DNA of 64,000 bases from Zoogloeaceae bacterium (GCA_024235635.1 JACKMA010000002.1:992001-1056000), one strand, 5' to 3'. Positions 26,970 through 43,032 are shown, counted from the stretch's first letter. The notes: generated by a model not told the origin, from the sequence alone. Numbers and translations are program-made.

Positions 26970-27310
26970 CAGTGCTTGCCCTCGCTGACCATGTTGATGG
27001 TGTAACGCGGAATCTCGATCACCAGTTCGTGGTCGGCCAGCCGGGCCTGGCACGACAGGCGCGATGTCGGCTCAAGGCCCCAGGCCTTGTCGAGCAGATC
27101 CTCCTCGTCTTCGTCGGCTTCGCCGAGGCTGTCGAAACCTTCCCGCACAACCACGTGACAGGTCGTGCAGGCGCAGGATTTCTCGCAGGCATGCTCGATC
27201 TCGATGCCGTTGGCCAGCAAGGCGTCGCACACGGTCTGTCCGGGGTCGGCTTCGATCACGCTGCCCTCCGGGCACAACTCGACATGCGGCAATACGATGA
27301 TCCGGGTCAT
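26969..27310 (-). CDS. fdx: ISC-type [2Fe-2S] ferredoxin
   Basis: A 113-residue adrenodoxin-type ferredoxin. The cluster Cys are seen in HACEKSCACTTCHV and later RLSCQARL. It supplies electrons to IscS/IscU for cluster assembly in the cytoplasm. It lies 7 bp after hscA and overlaps iscX by one base. Confidence 0.96.
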   Translation of the reverse strand: MTRIIVLPHVELCPEGSVIEADPGQTVCDALLANGIEIEHACEKSCACTTCHVVVREGFDSLGEADEDEEDLLDKAWGLEPTSRLSCQARLADHELVIEIPRYTINMVSEGKH

Positions 27311-27317
27311 CTGCGGG

Positions 27318-29186
27318 TCAAACCTCCAATTGGTCGATCTTCTGCCCGGCCAGCGCCGAGCGGATGCTCTTGTCCATGCGCGCCGCCGCGAAATCCTCGG
27401 TGCCCCGGTTGAGCGCGGCCAGCGCCTGCTTGATCGTGCCGACGTCGCTGCCGGCGACCGCCGCATCGAGTTTCGCAAGCAGACCTTCGATCTTCTCGCG
27501 CGCTGCCGGCTCGAGCAATTCGCCGTCGGCTTCGAAGGCGCGGCGGGTGGCCTCCGCCAGTCGCTCGCCTTCGACCTGCTGTTCGCGCAGGGCCCGCGCC
27601 CCCATGTCGTCGCCGGCATGGTCGAAGCCGGACTTCAGCATTTCGGCGATTTCGTCGTCGGTGAGCCCGTACGAGGGCTTGACCGTCACGCTGGCCTCGA
27701 CGCCGGACGACATCTCGCGGGCCGCCACCGACAACAGGCCATCGGCATCGACCTGAAAGGTCACGCGGATGCGCGCCGCGCCGGCCACCATCGGCGGGAT
27801 GCCGCGCAGCTCGAAGCGGGCCAGCGACCGGCAGTCGCTGACCAGTTCGCGCTCGCCCTGCACGACATGGAAGGCCATCGCGGTCTGGCCGTCCTTGTAC
27901 GTCGTGAACTCCTGCGCACGGGCCACCGGAATCGTCGAATTGCGCGGAATCACCTTTTCGGCAAGACCGCCCATGGTCTCCAGCCCCAGCGACAGCGGGA
28001 TCACGTCGAGCAACAGCCAGTCTTCGTCGGCGCTGCGGTTGCCGGCCAGCGCGTTGGCCTGCTTGGCGGCCCCGAGCGCGACGACCTTGTCCGGATCGAG
28101 GTTGGTCAGCGGCTCCTGCCCGAAGAAATCGGCCACCGCCTTCTGCACATGGGGCATTCGCGTGGCGCCGCCGACCATCACCACGCCCTTGATGTCTTCG
28201 GCGCGCAATCCGGCGTCGCGCAGCGCCTTGCGCACCGGCGCGAGGGTCTTCCGGACCAGGTTGTCGGTGATCGACGCGAACTCGTCGCGCCCGACCGTCA
28301 GGTTCACTTCCTCGCCCGATCCGAGCTTGCAGACGATCGGCGCCTCGCTGGCGTGCGACAGCAACTCCTTGGCCTCCCGCGAGCGCGCCAGCAGGCGGCG
28401 CAGATCCTGGGCGCTCGGCGGTTGGATGCGCGCCTGGTCGAGGCTCCAGCAGAACAGCCGGTGATCGAAGTCGTCGCCGCCGAGGGCGGCGTCGCCATTC
28501 GTCGCGAGCACCTCGAACACGCCGCGCGTCAACCTCAGGATCGAGATGTCGAAGGTGCCGCCGCCAAGATCATAGACCGCGTAGACACCCTCGGCGGCAT
28601 TGTCGAGGCCGTAGGCGATCGCGGCCGCGGTGGGTTCGTTGAGCAGCCGCAGCACGTTGAGCCCGGCGAGTCCGGCGGCGTCCTTGGTGGCCTGACGCTG
28701 GGCGTCGTCGAAATAGGCCGGCACGGTGATCACCGCGCCGGTCAGCTCACCGCCGAGGCTGGCCTCGGCGCGCTGCCGAAGGTTCTTCAGGATCTCGGCC
28801 GAGACCTCGACCGGACTCTTCGGCCCCTGTACCGTGCGCAGCCGCACCATGCCCGGGGCGTCGACGAAGTCATACGGCGTGGACTCGATATGGGTGACGT
28901 CCTTGAGACCCCGCCCCATGAAGCGCTTGACCGAGGTGATGGTGTTGCGCGGATCGATCGACTGGGCCTGCATCGCCTCGCGCCCGACCACCACGCCGCC
29001 GTCGGCCAGGTAGCGCACCACCGAGGGCAGCATCGCCCTGCCGTCGGCATCGTTGAGGCAGACACTGATGCCGTTGCGCACGGTGGCGACCAGCGAGTTG
29101 GTGGTTCCGAGGTCGATGCCGACCGCCAGCCGGTGCTGGTGCGGTTCGGCGGACATGCCGGGTTCGGAAAGCTGCAGCAATGCCAT
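27318..29186 (-). CDS. hscA: Fe-S assembly chaperone HscA (Hsp70 family)
   Basis: A 622-residue specialised Hsp70. Nucleotide-binding domain: [57 protein letters not shown]. The substrate-binding domain starts near [14 protein letters not shown] and ends in a helical lid. HscA binds the LPPVK motif of IscU and drives cluster release, stimulated by HscB. The ATG overlaps the hscB stop by one base. Confidence 0.97.
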   Translation of the reverse strand: MALLQLSEPGMSAEPHQHRLAVGIDLGTTNSLVATVRNGISVCLNDADGRAMLPSVVRYLADGGVVVGREAMQAQSIDPRNTITSVKRFMGRGLKDVTHIESTPYDFVDAPGMVRLRTVQGPKSPVEVSAEILKNLRQRAEASLGGELTGAVITVPAYFDDAQRQATKDAAGLAGLNVLRLLNEPTAAAIAYGLDNAAEGVYAVYDLGGGTFDISILRLTRGVFEVLATNGDAALGGDDFDHRLFCWSLDQARIQPPSAQDLRRLLARSREAKELLSHASEAPIVCKLGSGEEVNLTVGRDEFASITDNLVRKTLAPVRKALRDAGLRAEDIKGVVMVGGATRMPHVQKAVADFFGQEPLTNLDPDKVVALGAAKQANALAGNRSADEDWLLLDVIPLSLGLETMGGLAEKVIPRNSTIPVARAQEFTTYKDGQTAMAFHVVQGERELVSDCRSLARFELRGIPPMVAGAARIRVTFQVDADGLLSVAAREMSSGVEASVTVKPSYGLTDDEIAEMLKSGFDHAGDDMGARALREQQVEGERLAEATRRAFEADGELLEPAAREKIEGLLAKLDAAVAGSDVGTIKQALAALNRGTEDFAAARMDKSIRSALAGQKIDQLEV

Positions 29187-29719
29187 CAGGACTCCAGCGC
29201 CGCGAGGGCTTCGTCGATTTCTTGATCCAGTTTCTCGAGGAACATCAGCCGGCGAACGGTCTCGGCTGCGGCGTCGAGATCGGGCCGATCGTCGAACAAC
29301 ACCGCCAGTTCGTCCTCGACCGTGAGTGCGGCGCTGCGCAGGCGGCGGTGCAGATGTTCGAGCTCATCGACGTCACCCGCCTGATGGGCTTCGGACACCG
29401 CCTCGCGCCATTCCATCTGCTCCATCAGGAACTCCGGCGACATCGCGGTATTGGTCTCGAGCGCCGCATCGACCCCCGCCAGATCCAGCAGATAGCGGGC
29501 CCGGGCGAGCGAGCGCCGCAGGGTCTGGAAACCCTCGTTGACCCGGGTCGCCCACTGCAGCGCCCGACGCCGCTCGGCGTCCGGCAGGTGGGCGTGGCGG
29601 TCCGGATGGACCTGTTGCTGCAACTGCAGGTAGCGTCGCTCCAGGGCCTCCCGGTCGATCCGGTAGCTGCGCGGAAGCTCGAACAGCGCGAAATAATCCT
29701 TGTGCAGGTCGATCGACAT
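29186..29719 (-). CDS. hscB: Fe-S assembly co-chaperone HscB (J-domain)
   Basis: A 177-residue DnaJ-type protein with an N-terminal J domain ([15 protein letters not shown] at residues 38-40) and a C-terminal three-helix domain (from about residue 90) that holds IscU. It delivers IscU to HscA and triggers ATP hydrolysis. It lies between iscA and hscA in the usual order. Confidence 0.95.
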   Translation of the reverse strand: MSIDLHKDYFALFELPRSYRIDREALERRYLQLQQQVHPDRHAHLPDAERRRALQWATRVNEGFQTLRRSLARARYLLDLAGVDAALETNTAMSPEFLMEQMEWREAVSEAHQAGDVDELEHLHRRLRSAALTVEDELAVLFDDRPDLDAAAETVRRLMFLEKLDQEIDEALAALES

Positions 29720-29751
29720 GCAGGCTCCTGCCGCGGGTCGGCCCGGCGCGC

Positions 29752-30075
29752 TCAGACGTTGAAGCTCTCGCCGCAGCCGCAGGCGTCCTTGACGTTCGGG
29801 TTGTTGAACCTGAAGCCCTCGTTGAGGCCCTCGCGCACGAAGTCGAGCTCGGTACCTTCGAGATACGGCAGGCTCTTCGGGTCTACCAGGATGGTCACGC
29901 CATGGCTTTCGAAAGTGAGATCCGAGTCGTCGCGCTGGTCCGCGAACTCGAGCTTGTAGGCCATGCCCGAACAACCCGAGGTGCGCACCCCGAGACGAAT
30001 GCCGATGCCCTTGCCGCGCTTGGCAATGAAGTTGGACACGTGCTGCGCGGCACGTTCGCTCATCGTCACGCCCAT
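29752..30075 (-). CDS. iscA: A-type iron-sulfur carrier IscA
   Basis: A 107-residue HesB/IscA protein, the usual length. The three ligands are C35 ([13 protein letters not shown]), C99 and C101 (ACGCGESF). It carries Fe or [4Fe-4S]/[2Fe-2S] clusters from IscU to apo-proteins. The start giving [13 protein letters not shown] was chosen because it matches the family length; a later ATG would drop four residues. Confidence 0.95.
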   Translation of the reverse strand: MGVTMSERAAQHVSNFIAKRGKGIGIRLGVRTSGCSGMAYKLEFADQRDDSDLTFESHGVTILVDPKSLPYLEGTELDFVREGLNEGFRFNNPNVKDACGCGESFNV

Positions 30076-30080
30076 CGTAT

Positions 30081-30464
30081 TCACTCCGAGGTCTTCTTCT
30101 TGTAGTCGGCGACCGCCGCCTTGATCGCATCCTCGGCCAGGATCGAGCAATGGATCTTGACCGGGGGCAGCGCCAGTTCCTCGGCGATCTGGGTGTTCTT
30201 GATCTCCAGCGCCTGCTCGACGGTCTTGCCCTTGACCCACTCGGTCACCAGCGAACTCGAGGCGATCGCCGAGCCGCAGCCGTAGGTCTTGAACTTGGCG
30301 TCCTCGATGACGCCGTCGGCGCCGACCTTGATCTGCAGCTTCATGACGTCGCCACAGGCCGGTGCGCCGACCATGCCGGTGCCGATGCCGGCTTCTTCCT
30401 TGGCGAAGGAACCGACGTTGCGGGGATTTTCGTAGTGGTCCAGAACTTTGTCGCTATATGCCAT
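30081..30464 (-). CDS. iscU: Iron-sulfur cluster scaffold IscU
   Basis: A 127-residue scaffold on which IscS-derived sulfur and iron form clusters. Conserved ligands are C37 (GAPACGDVM), C63 (YGCGSAIA) and C106 ([10 protein letters not shown]), and the HscA recognition motif LPPVK is intact. It is 5 bp upstream of iscA and 18 bp downstream of iscS. Confidence 0.98.
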   Translation of the reverse strand: MAYSDKVLDHYENPRNVGSFAKEEAGIGTGMVGAPACGDVMKLQIKVGADGVIEDAKFKTYGCGSAIASSSLVTEWVKGKTVEQALEIKNTQIAEELALPPVKIHCSILAEDAIKAAVADYKKKTSE

Positions 30465-30482
30465 TTCGCTTCTCCTGCGGGT

Positions 30483-31694
30483 TCAGTGGGCAGCCCACTG
30501 CACGGTATTGAGGTCGACCCCCTCCTGCACCATCTCCCACAAGGGCGAGAGCTCGCGCAACTTGCCGATCTTGCGGTGCAACAGGTCAATCGTATAGTCG
30601 ATTTCGTCTTCGGTGGTAAACCGTCCGATCGTGAAGCGGATCGAACTGTGGGCCAGTTCGTCGTTGCGCCCCAGCGCGCGCAGCACGTAGGACGGCTCCA
30701 GCGACGCCGAGGTACAGGCCGAACCCGACGAAACCGCCACGTCCTTGATCGCCATGATCAGCGATTCGCCTTCGACGTAGGCGAAGGAGATGTTCAGGTT
30801 GTGGGGCACCCGGTGCTCGAGATCGCCATTGACGTAGGTCGCCTCGATGCCCGACAGGCCTTCGAGCAGCCGGTCGCGCAGGGCGCGGATACGTTGGTTC
30901 TCGGCTGCCATCTCCTCGCGGGCGATGCGGAAGGCCTCGCCCATGCCGACGATCTGGTGGGTCGCCAGCGTGCCCGAGCGCAGCCCCCGCTCGTGGCCGC
31001 CGCCGTGCATCTGCGCCTCGAGCCTGACCCGCGGCTTGCGCCGCACGTAGAGCGCGCCGATACCCTTCGGCCCGTAGGTCTTGTGTGCCGAGAACGACAT
31101 CAGATCGACCTTCAGCTCGCGCAGGTCGATATCGACCTTGCCGGTCGCCTGGGCGGCATCGACATGGAACACCACGCCCTTCTCGCGGCACAGCTCGCCG
31201 ATCTCGGCGATCGGCTGGATCACGCCGATCTCGTTGTTCACGAACATCACCGAGACCAGGATGGTGTCCGGACGGATCGCGGCCTTCAGCACGTCGAGAT
31301 CGATCAGGCCGTTCTCGAGCACGTCGAGATAGGTCACCTCGAAGCCGACGCGCTCCAGTTCGCGACAGGTATCGAGCACCGCCTTGTGTTCGGTCTTGAC
31401 GGTGATCACGTGCTTGCCCTTGCCCTTGTAGAACTGGGCCGCACCCTTGATCGCCAGATTGTCGGATTCGGTCGCGCCGGAGGTCCAGATGATCTCCTTC
31501 GGATCCGCATTGACCAGCGCGGCGACCTCGGCGCGCGCATCCTCGACCGCCTTTTCGGTCTCCCAGCCATAGGCGTGGCTGCGCGAGGCCGGATTGCCGA
31601 AATGCTCGACCAGGTAAGGGATCATCTTCTCCGCCACCCTCGGGTCGACCGGCGTCGTGGCCGAGTAATCGAGGTAGATCGGGAATTTCAACAT
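30483..31694 (-). CDS. iscS: Cysteine desulfurase IscS
   Basis: A 403-residue PLP enzyme releasing sulfur from cysteine as a persulfide for clusters and thio-modified tRNA. PLP lysine K205 ([12 protein letters not shown]), mobile-loop catalytic C327 ([14 protein letters not shown]), and the IscU-contacting C-terminus are present. The start at [17 protein letters not shown] fits the family; an upstream in-frame ATG would add nine residues. A second desulfurase gene lies directly upstream, 42 bp away. Confidence 0.97.
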   Translation of the reverse strand: MLKFPIYLDYSATTPVDPRVAEKMIPYLVEHFGNPASRSHAYGWETEKAVEDARAEVAALVNADPKEIIWTSGATESDNLAIKGAAQFYKGKGKHVITVKTEHKAVLDTCRELERVGFEVTYLDVLENGLIDLDVLKAAIRPDTILVSVMFVNNEIGVIQPIAEIGELCREKGVVFHVDAAQATGKVDIDLRELKVDLMSFSAHKTYGPKGIGALYVRRKPRVRLEAQMHGGGHERGLRSGTLATHQIVGMGEAFRIAREEMAAENQRIRALRDRLLEGLSGIEATYVNGDLEHRVPHNLNISFAYVEGESLIMAIKDVAVSSGSACTSASLEPSYVLRALGRNDELAHSSIRFTIGRFTTEDEIDYTIDLLHRKIGKLRELSPLWEMVQEGVDLNTVQWAAH

Positions 31695-31736
31695 GTGGGT
31701 TCTCCGAAGCGTGTCATGCAATCGATTGGGTTGTTC

Positions 31737-32885
<1,149 letters not shown>

Positions 32886-32895
32886 CGAGCAGTCC

Positions 32896-33378
32896 TCAGG
32901 CCGATGCGGTCGCCGTGCCGCCGGCACAGCGCTCGCCGCGTCTGTCCTGCACGACCGCCTGGTCGCTCGCGCGCTCGCGCTGCTGGCGCACCAAGTCACC
33001 GAGCCGCACCGAATGCAGGTACTCGTACATGCGCTTGTTGAGGTTGGTCCACAAGTCGTGGGTCATGCAGCGATGCTCGTCGTGGCAATTCTGCTTGCCG
33101 CCGCACTGGGTCGCGTCGAGCGGCTCGTCGACCGCACGGATGATGTCGGCGACGGTGATGTCGAGATCGGCCTTGGCCAGGCAATAGCCACCGCCCGGGC
33201 CGCGCACGCTGTTCACCAGCTTGTGGCGGCGCAGCTTGCCGAACAGTTGCTCGAGATAGGACAGGGAAATCCTCTGGCGCTCCGCGATGCCGGCCAGCGT
33301 GACCGGGCCGGCGCCCTCGCGCAAGGCGAGGTCGATCATTGCGGTCACGGCAAATCGTCCCTTGGTGGTCAGTCTCAT
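32896..33378 (-). CDS. iscR: Rrf2-family Fe-S regulator IscR
   Basis: A 160-residue winged-helix regulator (MRLTTKGRFAVTAMIDLAL). The [2Fe-2S] ligands are in the usual spacing C-x5-C-x5-C-x2-H (CGGKQNC, then HDEHRCMTH). Holo-IscR represses its own operon when clusters are plentiful. Two matching operators lie upstream at 33401-33425 and 33430-33454. It is the first gene of the isc operon. Confidence 0.97.
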   Translation of the reverse strand: MRLTTKGRFAVTAMIDLALREGAGPVTLAGIAERQRISLSYLEQLFGKLRRHKLVNSVRGPGGGYCLAKADLDITVADIIRAVDEPLDATQCGGKQNCHDEHRCMTHDLWTNLNKRMYEYLHSVRLGDLVRQQRERASDQAVVQDRRGERCAGGTATASA

Positions 33379-33400
33379 TGCGGCCCTCTGTCGGTGAGCA

Positions 33401-33425
33401 ATACCTTAGTGATTCGCTCAACTAT
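33401..33425 (-). promoter_or_regulatory. IscR type 1 operator, proximal
   Basis: On the minus strand the halves are ATAGTTGAGC and ACTAAGGTAT separated by GAATC, a 25-bp site with the ATAGTTGA...GGTAT layout of type 1 IscR boxes. It overlaps the -10 hexamer (TATAGT, 33421-33426), so bound IscR would block polymerase. Confidence 0.75.
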
Positions 33426-33450
33426 ACCAGTTCCCGACAAAAAGCCTCAA
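33421..33450 (-). promoter_or_regulatory. isc operon promoter
   Basis: On the minus strand TTGAGG (33445-33450) and TATAGT (33421-33426) are 18 bp apart. This gives a leader of about 35 nt before the iscR ATG. Both hexamers fall within the two IscR sites. Confidence 0.7.
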
Positions 33451-33454
33451 CTAT
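33430..33454 (-). promoter_or_regulatory. IscR type 1 operator, distal
   Basis: On the minus strand the halves are ATAGTTGAGG and TGTCGGGAAC with CTTTT between them. The first half is near-identical to the proximal site and the second resembles the CGGGAAT half of the E. coli iscR site as I recall it. It covers the -35 region. Centre-to-centre distance to the proximal site is 29 bp. Confidence 0.65.
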
Positions 33455-33533
33455 TTGACCCTCGACTCCCCGCCTGTGCGACCCTCCCCCCGCATCGTTG
33501 CCGGCGGCGCGAGGCGCACCGCGACGAATCCAC

Positions 33534-34295
33534 TCAATCGACCATCTTGGACAACTTGTCCGGGTCGAAGTCGTCCTTGCATTCCGGCACTTCGTCGATC
33601 TTGATGCCGGCCTCGGCAAGCCGCTCAAGCAGGCACTGCATGCGACGGTCGTTTTCGACCGCGTGATCGAGGATGCCATGCAGCGCACGGGCGATCGGGT
33701 CATCCATGTCGCGGGTCACGCCATAGGCCGAAAACCCCATCTCCTTGGCCTTTTCCTCGCGGGCGTCGCGCTCCTTGCGCTCGCCGTCGAGCACCCGCGC
33801 CGGGTTGCCGACCGCAGTGGCGCCGGCCGGCACCGGCTTGACCACCACTGCGTTGGAGCCGACCTTGGCGCCGTCGCCGACCTCGAAGCCGCCGAGCACT
33901 TTCGCACCGGCGCCGATGACGACGCCGCGGCCGAGGGTCGGGTGCCGCTTGGTCCCGCGATAGAGCGAAGTGCCGCCCAGCGTCACGCCCTGGTAGATCG
34001 TGCAGTCGTCACCGATCTCGGCGGTTTCGCCGATCACCACGCCCATGCCGTGATCGATGAACACGCGACGCCCGATCCGGGCGCCCGGATGGATCTCGAT
34101 GCCGGTGAACATGCGGCCGAGATGGCTGAGGAAGCGCCCCAGCCACAGGAAGCCGGATTCCCACGCGCCGTGCGCGAGCCGATGCACGGCCAGTGCGTGC
34201 ACACCCGGATAGCAGGTGAGAACCTCCAACGCGGACCTTGCCGCCGGATCGCGTTCGCGCACGCTCGCAATGTCTTCACGCAGTCGCTGGAACAT
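33534..34295 (-). CDS. cysE: Serine O-acetyltransferase
   Basis: A 253-residue enzyme making O-acetylserine from serine and acetyl-CoA, the first step of cysteine synthesis. It has an N-terminal helical domain and a left-handed beta-helix with the signature [20 protein letters not shown], then [12 protein letters not shown] and [15 protein letters not shown] 60-residue helical C-terminal extension follows. It sits upstream of iscR on the same strand, so cysteine supply is placed beside IscS, which uses cysteine. Confidence 0.95.
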   Translation of the reverse strand: MFQRLREDIASVRERDPAARSALEVLTCYPGVHALAVHRLAHGAWESGFLWLGRFLSHLGRMFTGIEIHPGARIGRRVFIDHGMGVVIGETAEIGDDCTIYQGVTLGGTSLYRGTKRHPTLGRGVVIGAGAKVLGGFEVGDGAKVGSNAVVVKPVPAGATAVGNPARVLDGERKERDAREEKAKEMGFSAYGVTRDMDDPIARALHGILDHAVENDRRMQCLLERLAEAGIKIDEVPECKDDFDPDKLSKMVD

Positions 34296-34352
34296 CGTCT
34301 TTCCCTGTCGCCGGACCGTCAGCCGGCCTGCCCTCGTCGGCAGTCATGTTAA

Positions 34353-35078
34353 TCAAGTCTTCTTCTCGAGCGCCGACAGCAGCCCGCGCAGGATGCCGAC
34401 CTCCTCGCGCTCGAGCCGGATGCGCCCGAACATCCGCCGGATGCGCGGCATCAATCGACGCGGGTTGTCCGGATCGTGGAAGCCACTGTCGATCATCGCA
34501 TGCTCGAGGTGGCCGAAGAAGCCTTCGACCTCGTCGAAGCTGGCCGGCTGCCCGGCCAGATACGGGGCGTCGCCCGGCGCCATCGCGGCCATTCGCAACT
34601 CGTAGCACATCAGTTGCACGGCGGCGCCCAGGTTCAACGACGAATAGGCCGGATTGGCCGGCACCATCACCGGCATGCCGCACAGCGCAAGCTCTTCGTT
34701 GGAAAGCCCACTGGTCTCGTTGCCGAACACCAGCGCGACCTCGCCGACCGACGTGCTGGCAACCGCCTCCAACGCCGCCTCGCGCGCCCATCGCGCCGGC
34801 ACCGCCAGCTCGCGGCGGCGGGCGGTCAATGCGCAGGCGAGGACCGTGCCGCCGAGGGCGTCGGCCAGCGAATCGACCACCTTCGCGCCTTCGAGCACGT
34901 CGAGCGCACCCGAGGCCCGCGCATCGGCGACCGGGTCCGGGAAGACCTCGGGCCGCACCAGCACCAGCCGCCCGAGCCCCATGGTCTTCATCGCACGTGC
35001 CGCAGCACCGATGTTGCCGGGATGGCTGGTGCGTGTGAGCACGATCCTGATCCGGTCGAGCGCCACTGCGCCGTTCAT
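34353..35078 (-). CDS. trmJ: tRNA (cytidine/uridine-2'-O-)-methyltransferase TrmJ
   Basis: A 241-residue SPOUT methyltransferase that 2'-O-methylates position 32 of several tRNAs. Motifs: RIVLTRTSHPGNIGAAARAM, VALVFGNETSGLSNEEL and PANPAYSSLNLGAAVQLM (the knotted SAM site). The ATG has AAGGA seven bases upstream. It is divergent from suhB and upstream of cysE (57 bp), the arrangement seen in many proteobacteria. Confidence 0.95.
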   Translation of the reverse strand: MNGAVALDRIRIVLTRTSHPGNIGAAARAMKTMGLGRLVLVRPEVFPDPVADARASGALDVLEGAKVVDSLADALGGTVLACALTARRRELAVPARWAREAALEAVASTSVGEVALVFGNETSGLSNEELALCGMPVMVPANPAYSSLNLGAAVQLMCYELRMAAMAPGDAPYLAGQPASFDEVEGFFGHLEHAMIDSGFHDPDNPRRLMPRIRRMFGRIRLEREEVGILRGLLSALEKKT

Positions 35079-35080
35079 AT

Positions 35081-35086
35081 TAGAAT
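35081..35086 (+). promoter_or_regulatory. Candidate -10 box for suhB
   Basis: TAGAAT lies in the 62-bp gap between divergent trmJ and suhB, 54 nt before the suhB ATG. The -35 is not clear. Confidence 0.4.
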
Positions 35087-35140
35087 CCTTGGTTTTGCGC
35101 CGTGCCCGGAGCCAGCCGGCTTCGGCGAGAGACCCCCGCC

Positions 35141-35947
35141 ATGCACCCCATGCTGAACATCGCCGTCAAGGCTGCCCGCCGCGCCGGCAACATCATCAAT
35201 CGCGCGTCGACCGACCTCTCCCACCTCAAGATCCAGAGCAAGAGCGCCAACGACTACGTCACCGAGGTGGACCGCGCCGCCGAGGCGGCGATCATCGACG
35301 TGTTGCAGGATGCCTACCCGGGGCACGGGATTCTAGCAGAGGAGCGTGGCGCAGCCGGCGCAGGTGCCGAGGCGGAGTACCAGTGGATCATCGACCCCCT
35401 GGACGGCACCACCAATTTCATCCACGGCTTCACGCAGTACGCGGTCTCGATCGCGCTCGCCCGGAACGGCATCGTCGATCAGGCCGTGGTGTTCGATCCG
35501 GTCGCGAACGACCTCTACACCGCCAGCCGCGGCGCCGGCGCCTACCTCAACGAGCGTCGCATCCGGGTGTCGAAACGCGTGCGCATGAACGAGGCCCTGG
35601 TCGGCACCGGCTTTCCGTTTCGCGAATTCGACAACATCGACGCTTATCTGGCGATGTTCCGCGAAGTCGCGCAGAAGACCGCCGGCATCCGCCGCCCCGG
35701 CTCCGCCGCGCTCGATCTCGCCTACCTCGCCGCCGGCCGCTACGACGCCTTCTGGGAACTGGGCCTGAAGCCCTGGGACATGGCCGCCGGCACCCTGTTG
35801 GTACAGGAAGCGGGCGGCCTGGTCAGCGACCTGGCCGGTGACTCGGCCTTTCTCGCCACCGGCAACATCGTCGCCGGCACGCCGAAGATCTTCGGCCAGC
35901 TGCTGCCGATCATCCAGCGCCACAAGCCAGCGGCCGTGGCGGCCTAG
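35141..35947 (+). CDS. suhB: Inositol monophosphatase family protein SuhB
   Basis: A 268-residue Mg-dependent phosphatase. It carries ILAEERG, the metal-binding [15 protein letters not shown] and the late motif [18 protein letters not shown]. SuhB hydrolyses inositol-1-phosphate and also acts as an RNA polymerase/ribosome-assembly factor in E. coli. The trmJ/isc neighbourhood supports the suhB name. Confidence 0.94.
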   Translation: MHPMLNIAVKAARRAGNIINRASTDLSHLKIQSKSANDYVTEVDRAAEAAIIDVLQDAYPGHGILAEERGAAGAGAEAEYQWIIDPLDGTTNFIHGFTQYAVSIALARNGIVDQAVVFDPVANDLYTASRGAGAYLNERRIRVSKRVRMNEALVGTGFPFREFDNIDAYLAMFREVAQKTAGIRRPGSAALDLAYLAAGRYDAFWELGLKPWDMAAGTLLVQEAGGLVSDLAGDSAFLATGNIVAGTPKIFGQLLPIIQRHKPAAVAA

Positions 35948-35998
35948 TCCAGCGACCGACGCGCGGCGTCAACTGCGCGGTCCAGTTTGCCAAGCACC

Positions 35999-36664
35999 AT
36001 GGGCGAGCCGAATCCGGACACGGCACCAGCCGTCGACTCGACGATCGCGATCCTCGCCCGCGCGCCGGAGCCCGGTCGCAGCAAGACGCGCCTGATCCCG
36101 AAACTGGGCGCAGCCGGCGCAGCGGCGCTGCAGCAACGCCTGACCGCGCGGGCGATCGACACCGCGCTGGCCGCCGCGCTCGGCCCGGTCGTGCTGTGGG
36201 GCGCCCCCGATCACCACCATCCGAGTTTTGCCGCCCATGCCCGTGGCCGGACGCTCGAACTGCGAAGCCAGCCGGAGGGGAATCTCGGCGAGCGCATGCT
36301 CGCGGCGATCGCGGCGACGCCGGCCACCGGCGGCGTGCTGGTGATCGGCACCGACTGCCCGGCGCTGGGCCCGGACCATCTGCGCGAAGCGGCGTTCGCG
36401 CTTGCGCACCGCAACGATGCGGTCGTGATTCCGGCCGAGGACGGCGGCTACGTGCTGATCGGTCTGCGCCGACCGGAGCCGGCCATCTTCGCGGACATCG
36501 ACTGGGGTGGAGCCCGGGTGATGGCGCAGACGCGCCAACGGATGCGGGATCGCGGTCTGCGCTGGCACGAACTGCCGCCGCTGTGGGACGTCGACCGGCC
36601 CGACGACATCGCCCGCGTCGCCCGGTACTGGCCACAGCTGGTGGACGGGCTGCCGTCCGCCTAG
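35999..36664 (+). CDS. DUF2064/TIGR04282-type glycosyltransferase
   Basis: A 221-residue GT-A-like nucleotidyl/glycosyl transferase: IAILARAPEPGRSKTRL at the start, GVLVIGTDCPALGPDHLREA in the centre (metal-binding DCP), and PAEDGGYVLIGLRRP. The family is annotated as arsenosugar-biosynthesis associated in some genomes, but no radical SAM or ars genes lie here, so I give no specific reaction. It follows suhB by 51 bp. Confidence 0.85.
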   Translation: MGEPNPDTAPAVDSTIAILARAPEPGRSKTRLIPKLGAAGAAALQQRLTARAIDTALAAALGPVVLWGAPDHHHPSFAAHARGRTLELRSQPEGNLGERMLAAIAATPATGGVLVIGTDCPALGPDHLREAAFALAHRNDAVVIPAEDGGYVLIGLRRPEPAIFADIDWGGARVMAQTRQRMRDRGLRWHELPPLWDVDRPDDIARVARYWPQLVDGLPSA

Positions 36665-37029
36665 CACGCCGCGGCCGTGGCGCCGCATTGCGATCACGAC
36701 GGACTCGTGCAGTGTCCACCTGCGCCGTCCGGCGACCGCGTTCGGCGACAACGCCGTGCCCCAGACACCCGGACGATCGTGCGGCTGCGTGATGCCGAAT
36801 CCGCTGTCGCGCGCCTCCAGCCCCGCCGCTGCGACGCCGCCGGCGGGCGGTGCCGAGCCGATCGTTCGTGCTTGGGGTTTGCCGGCCGGCGTACTAGCCT
36901 TTGGACATTGACGGTTCGTTTCGGCCGACGATTCTTCGGCCGGTGCCCGGGCCCGGCATCGCACGCGCGCCGGCGGCCTCGTACCGGCCCGTCGCCGGCC
37001 CCACGGCCGTCGTCCCAGCGGGGTCGCCC
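36665..37029. other. 365-bp gap before gltB, no gene seen
   Basis: The sequence is GC-rich with no family-like frame. The gltB frame is open back to 36901 but the added segment (Arg/Pro/Ala-rich) is unlike GltB. I saw no convincing promoter hexamers or attenuator. Confidence 0.4.
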
Positions 37030-41520
<4,491 letters not shown>

Positions 41521-41539
41521 AACCGGCACGAACGCGACG

Positions 41540-43018
41540 ATGAGCGAAAACCATCCGAACGGTTTCCTGAAGTATCGGCGGTCGCCGATCGGCTATCGCG
41601 ATCCTGCCATCCGCACCGCGGACTACCTGCCGGTCTACGACGCGGACTGGGCACCGCAGCGCATGCGCGAACAGGGGGGACGCTGCATGGACTGTGGCGT
41701 GCCGACCTGCACCGCCGGCTGCCCGATCGGCAACCTGATTCCGGACTGGAACGACCTGGTGCATCGCGGCCGCTGGCGGGAGGCGCTGGAACGGCTGCAG
41801 GCGACCAACAACTTCCCGGAGTTCACCGGCTATACCTGTCCGGCACCGTGTGAGCCGGCCTGCGTGCTGGCGACCAATGACGAAGCCGTGACGATCAAGA
41901 GCCTCGAGCGCGCGATCGTCGACATGGGCTGGCGCCAGGGCTGGATCGTGCCTAAACCCCCAATCGCCCGCAGCGGCAAGGCGGTGGCGGTGGTCGGCAG
42001 CGGACCGGCGGGGCTCGCCTGCGCCCAGCAACTGAATCGGGCCGGCCATCGGGTCACGGTGTTCGAACGCGACGATGTGATCGGCGGCCTGATGGCCTAC
42101 GGCATTCCCGACTTCAAGTTCGCCAAGACCCAGCTCGCGCGCCGGGTCGACCTGCTCGGCCGCGAAGGCATCGAGTTTCGCACCGGCTGCGAGGTCGGCG
42201 GTGACGTCCCGCTCGCCAGCCTGCGCGCCGGATTCGACGCCGTATGCCTGGCGATCGGCGCCCAGACCCCGCGCGACTTCGACGTGCCGGGTCGTCGACT
42301 GGCGGGCGTGCATGAGGCCATGGACTACCTGCGCTGCGAGAACCGGCGCCAGGCCGGACGACCGGTGGCGCAAGCAATCGATGCAGGCGGCCGCGACGTG
42401 ATCGTGCTCGGCGGCGGCGATACCGGCGCCGACTGTGTCGCCACCGCCCACCGCCAGCACGCGGCTTCGGTGACGCAGGTCGCGATCGACGCACCGCGGC
42501 CGCTCGCGCGCGCGGACGACAATCCGTGGCCGTGGTGGCCGAAGACGCAGCAATCCAGCTACGCCCTCGACGAGGGTGGGCAGGCGGAATTCAACCTGCA
42601 CTGCGCGGCCTTTATCGACGGCGACGCTGATGGCCGAGTGGACGAAGTGCGCTTCGAGCGTGTGCGTTGGCAACACGACGCAACCGGGCGCCGAAGCGGC
42701 AAGACGGTCATCGACGACGACGTCCGGCTGCCCGCCGGGCTGGTGCTGATCGCCACCGGTTTCACCGGGCCGAGGCTCGATCGACTGGCGTGCGCGGAAC
42801 TCGTCGCCGACGCCGGCGGCCGCCTGCCGTCGGACGATGCAATGATGACATCGCTGCCGGGCGTGTTCGTGGCCGGCGACGCGCGCCGCGGCGCATCGCT
42901 GGTGGTGTGGGCGATCGGCGAGGGGCGCGACTGTGCTCGCGCCATCGATCGCTACCTGTCGGGCGACAGCGCACTGCCGGCCAGCCTGCGCAGCGCCGGC
43001 CGGCCGCTCGGGGGGTGA
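41540..43018 (+). CDS. gltD: Glutamate synthase (NADPH) small subunit
   Basis: A 492-residue FAD/NADPH protein. N-terminal Cys motifs bind [4Fe-4S] clusters (CMDCGVPTCTAGCPIGN and CPAPCEPAC). The FAD site is VAVVGSGPAGLACAQQL, the NADPH site VIVLGGGDTGADCVATA, and GVFVAGDARRG closes the FAD domain. It passes electrons from NADPH to GltB. It ends 14 bp from the convergent peroxiredoxin gene. Confidence 0.97.
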   Translation: MSENHPNGFLKYRRSPIGYRDPAIRTADYLPVYDADWAPQRMREQGGRCMDCGVPTCTAGCPIGNLIPDWNDLVHRGRWREALERLQATNNFPEFTGYTCPAPCEPACVLATNDEAVTIKSLERAIVDMGWRQGWIVPKPPIARSGKAVAVVGSGPAGLACAQQLNRAGHRVTVFERDDVIGGLMAYGIPDFKFAKTQLARRVDLLGREGIEFRTGCEVGGDVPLASLRAGFDAVCLAIGAQTPRDFDVPGRRLAGVHEAMDYLRCENRRQAGRPVAQAIDAGGRDVIVLGGGDTGADCVATAHRQHAASVTQVAIDAPRPLARADDNPWPWWPKTQQSSYALDEGGQAEFNLHCAAFIDGDADGRVDEVRFERVRWQHDATGRRSGKTVIDDDVRLPAGLVLIATGFTGPRLDRLACAELVADAGGRLPSDDAMMTSLPGVFVAGDARRGASLVVWAIGEGRDCARAIDRYLSGDSALPASLRSAGRPLGG

Positions 43019-43032
43019 ACGATCGCGGCGCG

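Noticed and set aside
36901..37029. Longer GltB N-terminus
   Set aside because: The extra 43 codons are Pro/Arg/Ala-rich and unlike GltB, and would put the catalytic Cys unusually far from the start.
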